Part shown: positions 16,558 to 25,432 of the stretch, piece by piece | How positions within the stretch are numbered: the first letter of the stretch is position 1 | How the letters are laid out: each line of letters opens with the position of its first letter | Assembly: GCA_016721505.1 (NCBI GenBank) | Contig: JADKHX010000003.1 | Coordinates: 248,001-312,000 of the forward strand | Reading direction: 5' to 3' | DNA length: 64,000 nt | DNA from: Rhodocyclaceae bacterium | Lineage (GTDB): Bacteria > Pseudomonadota > Gammaproteobacteria > Burkholderiales > Rhodocyclaceae | Program-made: the position numbers and the translations under genes | The notes under the pieces: generated by a model | Databases searched by the model: none | Told to the model about the DNA's origin: nothing | The model's input: the letters and a program-made list of their open reading frames with translations, nothing else

Positions 16558-18244
16558 TTTCCAGCTCCAACGCCAGCTCGGCTTTATGTGCGACCTTGCC
16601 ATAGGCGCGTTCACGAAATGGTTGCATGCCAACGCGCTGCACTGTGTCGGCAAATGGTTCGCCTTCGAGGCGCTCCGCAATGTACGTCACTATCAACTTT
16701 TCAATCACATCGGGTACGTCTTGCGCAGCGAACGATTTACCAATCACATCGCCGATCTGAGCTGCATTGCCTTGCCGTCCGCCGATAGTAATTTGATACC
16801 ACTCGGCCCCGTTTTTATCAACACCAAGAATACCAATGCCAGCGAGGTGATGGTGACCACAGGAATTCATGCAGCCGGAAATGTTCAGACTTAAGTCACC
16901 TATATCATGCAAGTAATCAAGTTCGTTGAATCGTGCCTGAATCGCAGCGGCGATTGGTAACGATTTGGCGTTGGCCAGCGAGCAAAAATCGCCCCCTGGA
17001 CAAACGATCATGTCAGTTAGCAAACCGATAGTCGGGCTGGCCAAACGTATTGCGCGCGCCGCTTGCCAAAGCGCAAACAAATCGCTTTGCCTTACATCGG
17101 CGAGCACCAGATTTTGTTCATGCGAAACCCGTATCTCACCGTAACTATATGCGTCAGCGAGGCTTGCGACCGCATCCATTTGTTTGTCCGTCGCATCGCC
17201 CGGTGGTAGCCCCGGTGTTTTTAGCGACAATGTAACTGCCGCATATCCCGTGACGCGATGCGCATGCACATTGCGTTCTACCCATCGCGCAAAAGCTTTG
17301 TCTTCAGCGAGCCTGGCTTTGTGCGCCGCGTCTTCAGCCGGCAGCGCGGCGTAAGCGGGCGCAGAAAATTGCGCCGTGACACGCGTGACCTCGGCTTCAG
17401 TGAGCGTTGCGGGACTGTCTTTCAGGTGCGCCCATTCGCTTTCAACTTGACGGCTGAACTCTTCAGAACCCAAGGCCTTAACCAAAATTTTGATGCGTGC
17501 CTTGTACAAATTGTCGCGGCGGCCAAAGCGGTTATAGACCCGCAGTATCGCTTCACAATAGGTCAGCAAATGTTGCCATGGCAAAAACTCGCGGATTTTC
17601 TTGCCTATCAATGGGGTGCGCCCCAAACCGCCACCGACAAACACCGTAAAACCGGTCTCGCCTGAGTCGTCGATGACCAATTGCAGGCCGATGTCATGCA
17701 CCAATATCGCCGCGCGATCTTGTGTGGTACCGCTTACCGCAATTTTGAATTTGCGCGGTAAGTAAGCAAACTCAGGATGAAAGGTCGACCATTGGCGCAG
17801 GATTTCTGCCCATGGTCGTGGATCAACAATCTCGTCCGCTGCCATACCGGCAAAATGGTCGGTGGTGATATTGCGGATGCAATTGCCGGAGGTTTGAATC
17901 GCATGCATTTCGACTTCAGCCAACTCGGCCAAAATATCCGGTGCCGATTCCAGTGTTGGCCAATTGATTTGCAAATTTTGCCGCGTGGTGAAGTGTCCGT
18001 AGCCGCGATCGTATGTCCGCGTTATGTGCGCGAGGCGGCGCATTTGCGTACTGGACAGCATGCCATAGGGAATTGCGACGCGCAGCATAGGCGCATGCCG
18101 TTGAATGTACAAGCCGTTTTGCAGACGTAAGGGACGAAACTCGTCGTCGCTTAATTCACCGCGTTGATGCCGCGCGGATTGGTCGCGAAACTGCGCGACG
18201 CGAGCTTGGACAATGGCGTGATCGTGGCGGTCGTAGCGGTACAT
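16550..18244 (-). CDS. cysI: Sulfite (or nitrite) reductase hemoprotein
   Basis: This siroheme and [4Fe-4S] enzyme reduces sulfite to sulfide by six electrons. The 564-residue product has the two-repeat architecture and the cluster ligands C415 and C421 (CPGGDFC) and C458 and C462 (GCMNSC). The N-terminal RLAHITRTYDRGYGHFTTRQNLQINW segment is the family substrate-binding region. Operon position with cysH, cysD and cysN points to sulfite rather than nitrite as the substrate. No flavoprotein partner is seen in the window, so the donor may be ferredoxin. Confidence 0.93.
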   Translation of the reverse strand: MYRYDRHDHAIVQARVAQFRDQSARHQRGELSDDEFRPLRLQNGLYIQRHAPMLRVAIPYGMLSSTQMRRLAHITRTYDRGYGHFTTRQNLQINWPTLESAPDILAELAEVEMHAIQTSGNCIRNITTDHFAGMAADEIVDPRPWAEILRQWSTFHPEFAYLPRKFKIAVSGTTQDRAAILVHDIGLQLVIDDSGETGFTVFVGGGLGRTPLIGKKIREFLPWQHLLTYCEAILRVYNRFGRRDNLYKARIKILVKALGSEEFSRQVESEWAHLKDSPATLTEAEVTRVTAQFSAPAYAALPAEDAAHKARLAEDKAFARWVERNVHAHRVTGYAAVTLSLKTPGLPPGDATDKQMDAVASLADAYSYGEIRVSHEQNLVLADVRQSDLFALWQAARAIRLASPTIGLLTDMIVCPGGDFCSLANAKSLPIAAAIQARFNELDYLHDIGDLSLNISGCMNSCGHHHLAGIGILGVDKNGAEWYQITIGGRQGNAAQIGDVIGKSFAAQDVPDVIEKLIVTYIAERLEGEPFADTVQRVGMQPFRERAYGKVAHKAELALELENV

Positions 18245-18253
18245 AGTTTTTTC

Positions 18254-19042
18254 TCAGGCGAAAATAAGTTTGCCGCCAACCAACACCAACACGGCAGCCA
18301 AGAGTGAACGCAGACCACGTTCGGGGACCCGCGAAGTGAAATAACTGCCGAGGATAATTCCCGGCAGGGAGCCGATTAGCAGATTTATAAGCAGCGGAAA
18401 ATCAACCGTACCTAGCCACCAGTGGCCGACGCCAGCAAGTAGGGTCAGCGGCACAGCGTGGGCGATATCCGAGCCAATGATCTGACGCATTGGTAAATGC
18501 GGATAAAGAAAAACCAGGATCGTCACGCCAAGCGCGCCAGCGCCGACCGAAGTAATGGAAACCATTGCGCCAAGGATTGCGCCAAAGCACACAGTGGTCA
18601 ATGCTGTTCGTTCAGCGGATCGCTGCAAGCTCACGTGCTGCTTGGCAATCGCCAGAAGTCGCTGCCGGAACAAGATCGAACCCGCGGTGAGAATCAGAGC
18701 AATTCCAAGCGCACCAGTGATCAGATGTGAGGTGTCGTGTTTGTCGATCCCAAGTAAAGACAAAATATAGATTGTTAAGGCCGTCGCCGGGAGGCTGCCA
18801 AGCGCCAACCAGCCGACAATGCGCCAGTCAATATTGTCGTGCTGGTGATGAACTAAGGTTCCCCCGCCCTTGGTCACTGCAGCGAATAGCAAGTCAGTGC
18901 CAACAGCTGTTGCCGGAGCGTAGCCAAATAGCATGACCAGTAACGGTGTCATCAGCGAGCCGCCACCGACGCCAGTGAGGCCAACCAAAACGCCGACCAG
19001 AAAGCCGGAAAAGGACAACGAGGGGATGAAGGTAAATTCCAT
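18254..19042 (-). CDS. TauE/SafE family permease (probable sulfur oxyanion transporter)
   Basis: A 262-residue inner-membrane protein with about eight hydrophobic segments. The N-terminal GFLVGVLVGLTGVGGGSLMTPLLVMLFG is the hallmark repeat of the TauE/SafE (DUF81) family, which moves sulfite, sulfoacetate and similar anions. It is the first gene of the minus-strand operon with cysI, nine bases upstream, so uptake of sulfate or export of excess sulfite are both reasonable roles. The substrate cannot be read from the sequence. Confidence 0.88.
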   Translation of the reverse strand: MEFTFIPSLSFSGFLVGVLVGLTGVGGGSLMTPLLVMLFGYAPATAVGTDLLFAAVTKGGGTLVHHQHDNIDWRIVGWLALGSLPATALTIYILSLLGIDKHDTSHLITGALGIALILTAGSILFRQRLLAIAKQHVSLQRSAERTALTTVCFGAILGAMVSITSVGAGALGVTILVFLYPHLPMRQIIGSDIAHAVPLTLLAGVGHWWLGTVDFPLLINLLIGSLPGIILGSYFTSRVPERGLRSLLAAVLVLVGGKLIFA

Positions 19043-19072
19043 GATGTGGCGAATGATACTGGTGTTCCATAG

Positions 19073-19093
19073 TCCAAAAAAGAACTTTTTGGA
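19073..19093. promoter_or_regulatory. Inverted repeat in the cysB / tauE-cysI divergent promoter region
   Basis: TCCAAAAA (19073-19080) and TTTTTGGA (19086-19093) form a perfect 8-bp inverted repeat round AGAAC, in the 86-bp gap between the divergent tauE-cysI operon and cysB. The placement suits a CysB operator controlling both directions. A weak sigma-70 promoter for cysB (TTGGAT at 19089, TAGCCT at 19112, 17-base spacing) overlaps its right arm, which would allow self-control. Confidence 0.55.
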
Positions 19094-19128
19094 TATGTAA
19101 TTAGAACCAAATAGCCTATCATTTGCAT

Positions 19129-20070
19129 ATGAAGCTACAACAACTTAAATTTCTGGTCGAAGTTGATGCGCAAGCGCTGAACGTTTCTGAAGCGGCCAAG
19201 GTGTTGTTTACTGCACAACCGGGCATCTCGAAACAAATTCGCTTGCTTGAAGACGAACTTGGTTTAACCGTGTTCGAGCGCCACGGTAAGCGCTTGACCG
19301 CAGTGACACCAGCGGGGCGTATGGTGCTAGATGCGGCGCGGCGGATTTTGCGTGAAGTCGATAATCTCAAGCGCATTGGCAATGACTACGCCAGCGAAGT
19401 TGACGGCTTACTTACCGTCGCAACAACACATACGCAAGCGCGCTACGCCTTGCCGCGCGCGATTCAAGGTTTCATGAAGTTGCGGCCGAATATTCGATTG
19501 CATGTGCAGCAAGGCAGCCCCGCACAAGTTGTGCAATGGCTAGAAAACGGTACCGCCGATATTGGCATTGCTACCGAAGCGCTAGGCAATTCGCCTGATT
19601 TGCTGGCCTTGCCTTGCTATCAATGGTCGCATTTGGTCGTTGTGCCAAAGGGACACGTCCTGCTGAAGAAAGGCGGTCTTACGCTGCAAGCGTTGGCCAA
19701 GTTTCCACTAGTCACTTACGACGCAATGATCGCCGGTCGTTCGCACCTTGATCGCGCTTTCGCCCGTAATGACATCACGCCCAACATCGTGCTCACCGCC
19801 ATCGATTCAGATGTCATTAAAACCTACGTCGAACTCGGCTTGGGTGTGGGCATCATCGCCGAAATGGCTTTCGATCCGCTGCGTGATAAAGCGCTCGCCT
19901 CGGTCGCCGCAGGGCATTTATTTGAGGTCAATACCACCCGCGTAGGTTTTCGCCGCGACATGTGGTTACGCGGGTTTGATTATGAGTTTTTGGAATTGCT
20001 ATCGCCGAGCTTGACGCGCGGGGTTATTGACGCGACTCTGCGTGGCGTGGGGGAAGATTCAGGTTTGTAA
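19129..20070 (+). CDS. cysB: LysR-type regulator CysB
   Basis: CysB activates sulfate assimilation genes in response to N-acetylserine. The 313-residue product starts MKLQQLKFLVEVDAQALNVSEAAK with a winged helix (TAQPGISKQIRLLEDELGLTVFERHGKRL) and has the periplasmic-binding-like effector domain with GTADIGIATEAL near residue 140. ATG 19129 is preferred to the upstream TTG 19123. It is divergent from the cysI operon it probably controls. Confidence 0.95.
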   Translation: MKLQQLKFLVEVDAQALNVSEAAKVLFTAQPGISKQIRLLEDELGLTVFERHGKRLTAVTPAGRMVLDAARRILREVDNLKRIGNDYASEVDGLLTVATTHTQARYALPRAIQGFMKLRPNIRLHVQQGSPAQVVQWLENGTADIGIATEALGNSPDLLALPCYQWSHLVVVPKGHVLLKKGGLTLQALAKFPLVTYDAMIAGRSHLDRAFARNDITPNIVLTAIDSDVIKTYVELGLGVGIIAEMAFDPLRDKALASVAAGHLFEVNTTRVGFRRDMWLRGFDYEFLELLSPSLTRGVIDATLRGVGEDSGL

Positions 20071-20077
20071 ACTGCTG

Positions 20078-20105
20078 ACAGCGTCTCACCAGCACCAACT
20101 GGCGA
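20078..20105 (+). repeat. Short dispersed repeat downstream of cysB
   Basis: ACAGCGTCTCACCAGCACCA continues with ACTGGCGA. The copy starts seven bases after the cysB stop codon and is intergenic. Copies directly behind stop codons recur in this window. Confidence 0.8.
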
Positions 20106-20145
20106 ATTTCAAGCCCCAAATTTAGAGGACTTCACCTAAGCAAGT

Positions 20146-20179
20146 GAGACAACGATACATACAATTGTTTCGTTGTCTC
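20146..20179. promoter_or_regulatory. Inverted repeat downstream of cysB
   Basis: GAGACAACGA (20146-20155) and TCGTTGTCTC (20170-20179) form a perfect 10-bp stem with a 14-nt loop that itself holds the palindrome ACAATTGT. No T-run follows on either strand. It lies between the cysB repeat and the cysB terminator; role unknown. Confidence 0.5.
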
Positions 20180-20206
20180 CTCCTCCGGTCTTAATTGATC
20201 GGATTT

Positions 20207-20235
20207 ACCCAGCACTGCGGTGCTGGGTTTTTTTT
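20207..20235 (+). terminator. Rho-independent terminator of cysB
   Basis: ACCCAGCA (20207-20214), loop CTGCGG, TGCTGGGT (20221-20228), followed by a run of eight T up to 20235. The T-run is only on the plus strand, so it ends cysB transcription and not the opposite glt operon. Confidence 0.93.
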
Positions 20236-20267
20236 GCCTGCGCTTGGTGCAATGCTTAGTGCAATGA

Positions 20268-20996
20268 CTAATGCGAGAGGATTTTTGACAAGAACTGCTG
20301 TGCGCGTTCGCCGCGCGGGGTGCCAAAGAAATCGTCCTTGGTGGCGTCTTCAATAATGTGACCTTGATCCATAAAAATCACCCGATTGGCGACTTTGCGG
20401 GCGAAGCCCATCTCGTGAGTGACGCACATCATGGTCATGCCTTCGTGCGCCAGTTCGACCATCACATCTAACACTTCGTTGACCATTTCCGGATCGAGTG
20501 CGGAAGTGGGTTCGTCGAACAACATGCATATTGGGTTCATCGACAAGGCGCGCGCAATCGCTACGCGTTGTTGTTGCCCGCCGGACAGTTGGCCGGGAAA
20601 TTTTGCGGCTTGTGCCTTAAGGCCAACGCGGTCAAGCAATTTCAATCCAGTCGCCATCGCTTCCTCTTTCGAGCGATTCAAGACTTTGATTTGTCCGATG
20701 GTGAGGTTTTCGGTGATGCTCATGTGCGGGAAAAGCTCAAAGTTTTGGAACACCATACCGACGCGCGCACGTAGCTTTGGCATGTCGGTGCTTGGCGCGC
20801 CGACCGAAATGCCGTCGACCATGATGGTGCCGGATTGGAAGGGTTCCAAGCCATTGACTGTTTTAATCAAGGTCGATTTACCCGAGCCGGATGGGCCGCA
20901 GACGACAATAACTTCGCCTTTGGCGACAGTCGTGCTGCAATCAGTCAGCACTTGAAATGCGCCGTAGTGTTTATTGACGTGGGATATTTCTATCAT
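20268..20996 (-). CDS. gltL: Glutamate/aspartate ABC transporter, ATP-binding protein
   Basis: The 242-residue ATPase energises a polar amino acid importer. It has Walker A GPSGSGKST near residue 35, the signature LSGGQQQR near 137 and Walker B CMLFDEPTSALDPE near 160, with the H-loop CVTHEMGFA. Length and sequence type match GltL/GlnQ. Last gene of gltI-J-K-L. The aspartate/glutamate assignment comes from the neighbouring binding protein and permeases. Confidence 0.93.
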   Translation of the reverse strand: MIEISHVNKHYGAFQVLTDCSTTVAKGEVIVVCGPSGSGKSTLIKTVNGLEPFQSGTIMVDGISVGAPSTDMPKLRARVGMVFQNFELFPHMSITENLTIGQIKVLNRSKEEAMATGLKLLDRVGLKAQAAKFPGQLSGGQQQRVAIARALSMNPICMLFDEPTSALDPEMVNEVLDVMVELAHEGMTMMCVTHEMGFARKVANRVIFMDQGHIIEDATKDDFFGTPRGERAQQFLSKILSH

Positions 20997-21018
20997 GGTG
21001 GCTGCTTTCGATAAGTAC

Positions 21019-21684
21019 TTAACGAATGATGGCTACGCGCTTTTGCAATCGTTTGACCGTTTGCGAAAGGGTAAAACAGATCACGAAATAAATAATCGCG
21101 ACGAAGATATACATTTCGATCGGACGGTTGTAATTTTTGCCGGCAATCTCGGCTGCCTTGAGCAGATCTTTGGCGCCGATGATGTAGACCAATGAGGTGT
21201 CTTGAAATAACACTATGGTCTGCGTAAGCAGTACTGGAATCATGTTACGGAATGCCTGTGGAAGAACGATGTAGCCCATAGTTTGTCGATAGGTAAAGCC
21301 CAGCGCATCGCCGGCGGCAACCTGCCCGCGCGAGACGCTTTGGATGCCTGCACGCATGATCTCACTGTAGTACGCAGCTTCAAATGCAATGAATGTGAGC
21401 ATTGCCGAAGATTCGGCACCAACAGGATTGCCGGTAAGCAGTGGGATCAGTAAGAAGAACCAGAGAATAACCATGACTAGCGGAATCGAGCGCATGGTGT
21501 CGACATAGACTTGCGCTGCGTTTGACAGCAGTCGATTCGACGACAGCCGAGCGAGCGCCAACAAAGTACCTAAAACGATGCCGCCGCTCATTGCAATCAG
21601 TGTCAGTTTGACGCTGTACTGCAAGCCGGTCCAGAGGAAAGGTAGGCTTGGCGCTAGAACGCTAAAGTCAAGGCCGAAGAACAT
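21019..21684 (-). CDS. gltK: Glutamate/aspartate ABC transporter, permease
   Basis: A 221-residue HisM-type permease starting at ATG 21684 (MFFGLDFSVLAPSLPFLWTG). It shows the EAA loop EIMRAGIQSVSRGQVAAGDALGFTYRQTM where the ATPase docks and about five membrane segments. The upstream in-frame extension overlaps gltJ and is not likely used. 22 bases before gltL. Confidence 0.92.
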   Translation of the reverse strand: MFFGLDFSVLAPSLPFLWTGLQYSVKLTLIAMSGGIVLGTLLALARLSSNRLLSNAAQVYVDTMRSIPLVMVILWFFLLIPLLTGNPVGAESSAMLTFIAFEAAYYSEIMRAGIQSVSRGQVAAGDALGFTYRQTMGYIVLPQAFRNMIPVLLTQTIVLFQDTSLVYIIGAKDLLKAAEIAGKNYNRPIEMYIFVAIIYFVICFTLSQTVKRLQKRVAIIR

Positions 21685-21694
21685 GAGATCGCCT

Positions 21695-22429
21695 CTATTT
21701 TGCCGAGACGTAGCCCGGCACCCGGGTACGCTTATCGATGAAAGACATAACTCGATTTGCAATAAACGCGCAGAGAAAATAAAGCGCGGTGACTGCAACG
21801 TAGGTCTCAATCCCTTGCTCAGAGTCTTCCTGCATCTGGCGCGAGACAAAGGTCAGTTCGAGTACGCTGATCGCGAACGCGACCGAAGAGTTCTTGAACA
21901 CGCTCATGAACTCGGAGGTCAGCGGTGGAATGATGATGCGGAACGCCATCGGCAACAGCACATAGCGATAGGTTTGTGGCGTGGTGAAGCCCATCGCCAT
22001 GCCGGCATAGTGTTGGCCACGTGGCAAGCTTTGAATGCCGGCACGGACCTGTTCGGCAATTCGCGCGGAGGTAAATAAACCGAGGCACAAGGTGGCGGTG
22101 ATGAATTCCTTGGCCGGCATGTCCTGTTTGACCCACATCGACAAATCTTTGGGCAACAATTCAGGTACTACAAAAAACCACAGGAGCATTTGCACCAGCA
22201 ACGGCACATTGCGAAAACATTCGACCCAAGTGTTGCCAAGCATGACAACCCATGGCCGCGTGGTAGTGCGCAGCGTACCAATGACTGAGCCTAGGCTCAA
22301 CGCAATAATCCACGCACTAACAGATACCGCTACTGTCCAGCCGAAGCCGTTAATCAGCCAATCGAGGTAGGTCTCATCTCCGTTCTGGACTTGCACGAAG
22401 AAGATACCCCAGTTCCAGTGGTAGTCCAT
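21695..22429 (-). CDS. gltJ: Glutamate/aspartate ABC transporter, permease
   Basis: A 244-residue permease with a short periplasmic N-terminal part (MDYHWNWGIFFVQVQNGDETYLDWLINGFGWT), which is typical of GltJ, then five or so membrane segments and the EAA loop (EQVRAGIQSLPRGQHYAGMAMGF). It pairs with GltK ten bases downstream. It is separated from gltI by a 99-bp gap with a hairpin. Confidence 0.93.
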   Translation of the reverse strand: MDYHWNWGIFFVQVQNGDETYLDWLINGFGWTVAVSVSAWIIALSLGSVIGTLRTTTRPWVVMLGNTWVECFRNVPLLVQMLLWFFVVPELLPKDLSMWVKQDMPAKEFITATLCLGLFTSARIAEQVRAGIQSLPRGQHYAGMAMGFTTPQTYRYVLLPMAFRIIIPPLTSEFMSVFKNSSVAFAISVLELTFVSRQMQEDSEQGIETYVAVTALYFLCAFIANRVMSFIDKRTRVPGYVSAK

Positions 22430-22471
22430 GGATAACCTATGAGTCGAGGAAATTTTCGATCGCTAAAGTAC

Positions 22472-22510
22472 GCTGGTGACATACCGCCATATACACGGCG
22501 TATCACCAGC
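22472..22510 (-). promoter_or_regulatory. Intercistronic hairpin between gltI and gltJ, partly built from the dispersed repeat
   Basis: GCTGGTGACATACCGCC (22472-22488) pairs imperfectly with GGCGTATCACCAGC (22497-22510). The right arm is part of a copy of the short repeat; the left arm looks like its inverted partner. A stem between a binding-protein gene and its permease genes commonly protects the upstream mRNA or stops some polymerases, so that more binding protein than permease is made. Confidence 0.55.
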
Positions 22511-22520
22511 ACCAACTGGC
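22494..22520 (+). repeat. Short dispersed repeat after gltI
   Basis: CACGGCGTATCACCAGCACC continues with AACTGGC. It begins eight bases beyond the gltI stop in the gltI-gltJ gap and supplies one arm of the intercistronic hairpin. Confidence 0.82.
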
Positions 22521-22528
22521 TAAATCAA

Positions 22529-23434
22529 TTACTTCTTGACGTTGTATTGCTCAGCCGGATTGTCGTTGGGCGACTTAAGTACTTCCTTCAGTTTTTCACT
22601 CATCGGGAAATTCAAATTCTCGCCCTTTGGAGGAATCGGGCTCATGAACCACTTCTTGTATAGCTTGTCGATTTCTCCAGATTTGGCCATATCGCGTACC
22701 ACCGCATTGACCAAGCCTTGAAACTGAGGATCATCCTTGCGCATCATGATTGCGATTGGTTCAATGTTGAGAACTTCACCGACAATTTCATAATCAGCTG
22801 GTGCCTTGGAGCCGACGATCAGTCCTGCAAGCAGGTTGTCATCCATCACGAAGGCAACGGCGCGATCAGTTTCCAGAATCAAGAAAGAATCGGCGTGATC
22901 CTTGCCATAGACTTCCTTAAAGTCGACGCCCTGACCTTTTTCATGCGCGCGCATCAACTGAACAGACGTCGTACCAGTGGTGGTCGCTACCGGTTTGCCG
23001 TTGAGCTGAGAGAGACTCTTGATACCAGACGCTTTCTTGACCGCCATCCGCACATTGGTGACAAAGGTTGTTGGTGCAAATGCGACTTGGTTTTGGCGCG
23101 TGGCATTGTTGGTTGTTGAGCCGCATTCGATATCGACAGTGCCGTTGGTCACCAGCGGAATTCGGTTCTGCGAAGTAACGGCCTGATGCACCACCTTAAT
23201 TGCTTTTAGCTTGAGCTTGGTTTTCACTGCTTCCACGATGCCATTACAGATATCGATGTGGTAGCCGACGGGCTTTTGGTCGCCATCTAGATAGGACAGG
23301 GGCTTGGAGGACTCGCGAATGCCCATCGTGATACTGCCGCTTTCTTGAATCTTTTCTAGCGTACCGGCGCTAACCGACTGTGTCAGGCCAATTGCGGCGA
23401 TGCTAGCGACAAGAACTAATACGTTGCGTTTCAT
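22529..23434 (-). CDS. gltI: Glutamate/aspartate ABC transporter, periplasmic binding protein
   Basis: A 301-residue type 2 periplasmic binding protein with a signal peptide (MKRNVLVLVASIAAIGLTQSVSAG, cleavage near residue 24). ESGSITMGIRESSKPLSYLDG, then VGYHIDICNGIVEAVK, are typical of the GltI/BztA group. First gene of the gltI-J-K-L operon; no regulator is adjacent. Confidence 0.93.
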   Translation of the reverse strand: MKRNVLVLVASIAAIGLTQSVSAGTLEKIQESGSITMGIRESSKPLSYLDGDQKPVGYHIDICNGIVEAVKTKLKLKAIKVVHQAVTSQNRIPLVTNGTVDIECGSTTNNATRQNQVAFAPTTFVTNVRMAVKKASGIKSLSQLNGKPVATTTGTTSVQLMRAHEKGQGVDFKEVYGKDHADSFLILETDRAVAFVMDDNLLAGLIVGSKAPADYEIVGEVLNIEPIAIMMRKDDPQFQGLVNAVVRDMAKSGEIDKLYKKWFMSPIPPKGENLNFPMSEKLKEVLKSPNDNPAEQYNVKK

Positions 23435-23511
23435 TGAAGTGTCTCCTGAGATTGGATAGGTAAACAGAACATTGGTACTGCGCCAGCAAAGGCAAATTCC
23501 GATGGATCAAT

Positions 23512-25359
23512 TTAGTCCGTAAGCGGGGTCGCCGTCAATATATTTGCTTCGTTGTCCTGGCTTTGTTGCAGCGCCCACATTTGTGCGTAGGCGCCGCCTC
23601 GCGCCAGTAGGTCATTGTGAGTGCCGCGCTCGACGATGCAGCCTTTGTCCATCACCACTATCTGATCGGCATTCATTACAGTTGATAAACGATGCGCAAT
23701 AATCAGCGTAGTACGGCCACGCGCGGCCATTTCCAACTCGGCTTGAATCGCTTGTTCGGTCTTTGAATCGAGCGCGGATGTGGCTTCGTCGAAAATCAAG
23801 ATTGGCGGATTTTTAAGCAAGGCACGCGCAATAGCCACGCGTTGTTTCTCGCCACCGGACAATTTCAAGCCGCGCTCACCGACCCGTGTTTGATAGCCTT
23901 GTGGCAGACTTTCAATGAAGTCGTGAATATGCGCAGCGCGTGCCGCCGCAATCACTTCATCATGTGCAGCGGTCGGTCTGCCATAGTGAATGTTGTAATA
24001 AATACTATCGTTAAACAGCACCGTGTCCTGCGGCACAATACCAATGGCCGCGCGCAAACTGGTTTGCGTCAGCGCGCGAACATCCGAGCCGTTGATTTTG
24101 ATTCCACCGTTCGTTACATCGTAAAAACGAAATAGCAAGCGCGCCAAAGTTGATTTGCCCGACCCGCTGTGTCCAACCACCGCAGCTGATTTGCCGGCGT
24201 CAATTTTCAAATCGAGATTGAACAAAATCTGGCGATCTTTTTCGTATGAAAAATTTACCGCGCCGAATTCAATATCACAGGGGCCAGTGGCCAAACTCCG
24301 CGCGTCGGCAGCATCTTCTACTTCGCGATTTTGCGATAGCAAAGAGAACATTTTTTCAATATCGGTGAGCGACTGGCGTATCTCCCGGTAGAGCACACCC
24401 AAATGGTTAAGCGGCATGTAAAGCTGAATCAAAAATGCATTGACCAGGACGATATCGCCGACTGTCATTTGGCCGGCCACGACGCCGACGGTTGCGCGCC
24501 ACATCATTAAGGAAACGCCAGCGGCAATGATGATCGACTGACCTAAATTCAAATACGAGAGTGAATACTGATTCTTGATCTGCGCGACTTCCCATTTCTG
24601 CATCTGTTCGTCATAGCGCGACTTTTCCCAAGCTTCATTACTGAAATACTTTACGGTTTCGTAATTAATCAGGCTATCAATCGCGCGTACATTGGCTGCC
24701 GAATCCAGTTCATTCACGGTGCGGCGCAAATGCGTACGCCAATTGGTGATGATCACCGTGTAGGTTACATACAGCGTCAGAGTACCTAGCGTGATTAGCG
24801 TGAAGCTAATGTCGTAGCGTTGCGCGAGAATTGCCAATACCAAGGCAATCTCGACCAGCGTCGGCAGGATGGAATACAGCGTGTAGCTAATCAGTGAATT
24901 GATTGATCGAGTACCACGTTCTATGTCTCGCGTCAGACCGCCAGTCTGGCGCTCAAGATGGAAGCGCAACGAAAGCGCGTGCAGATGCTCGAACACTTGT
25001 AGGGCGATAGTGCGCACTGCGCGTTGAGTGACTTTGGCGAACAAGATTTCGCGTAATTCGGTAAACATCGAAGTTGAGAACCGCAATGCGCCGTAGGCGG
25101 CCAACAAGCCAATCGGCACCAGCAACAGCGCATGTTCTTGTGGCACCGTGAGTGTGTCGATGATGTTTTTGAATATCAACGGCACGGCCACATTCGTCGC
25201 CTTGGCAACCAACAAGCAAGCCAAGGCAAACAAGACGCGCCCCTTCCAGGCCCACAGGTAAGGCAATAGCGTTTTGATGGTTGCCCAGTCATGGCGATGA
25301 CCGGTTGCTTGGTTGGGTAAGCCGAGCGATGGAGCTGAGGAGGGAGATGCAGAGCGCAT
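23512..25359 (-). CDS. Atm1/HMT1-type ABC exporter
   Basis: A 615-residue half transporter: six membrane segments (residues about 35-330) and an ATPase domain with GHSGSGKST near residue 393, LSGGEKQR near 492 and LIFDEATSALD near 513. The first helix region with ATNVAVPLIFKNIIDTL is typical of Atm1 proteins, which export glutathione-linked sulfur or metal species and act in iron-sulfur supply or metal tolerance. Single-gene unit. The substrate is inferred from family only. Confidence 0.88.
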   Translation of the reverse strand: MRSASPSSAPSLGLPNQATGHRHDWATIKTLLPYLWAWKGRVLFALACLLVAKATNVAVPLIFKNIIDTLTVPQEHALLLVPIGLLAAYGALRFSTSMFTELREILFAKVTQRAVRTIALQVFEHLHALSLRFHLERQTGGLTRDIERGTRSINSLISYTLYSILPTLVEIALVLAILAQRYDISFTLITLGTLTLYVTYTVIITNWRTHLRRTVNELDSAANVRAIDSLINYETVKYFSNEAWEKSRYDEQMQKWEVAQIKNQYSLSYLNLGQSIIIAAGVSLMMWRATVGVVAGQMTVGDIVLVNAFLIQLYMPLNHLGVLYREIRQSLTDIEKMFSLLSQNREVEDAADARSLATGPCDIEFGAVNFSYEKDRQILFNLDLKIDAGKSAAVVGHSGSGKSTLARLLFRFYDVTNGGIKINGSDVRALTQTSLRAAIGIVPQDTVLFNDSIYYNIHYGRPTAAHDEVIAAARAAHIHDFIESLPQGYQTRVGERGLKLSGGEKQRVAIARALLKNPPILIFDEATSALDSKTEQAIQAELEMAARGRTTLIIAHRLSTVMNADQIVVMDKGCIVERGTHNDLLARGGAYAQMWALQQSQDNEANILTATPLTD

Positions 25360-25432
25360 ACGATGATGATAACAGTCGGCGAGGCGCCTTCGCTAAGCCA
25401 GCGAGGCCGATTCCACCATATACTGAGAGCAA

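Noticed and set aside
20146..20179. Inverted repeat as a second terminator of cysB
   Set aside because: No T-run follows, and a textbook terminator lies 28 bases downstream; I kept it only as an unexplained inverted repeat.
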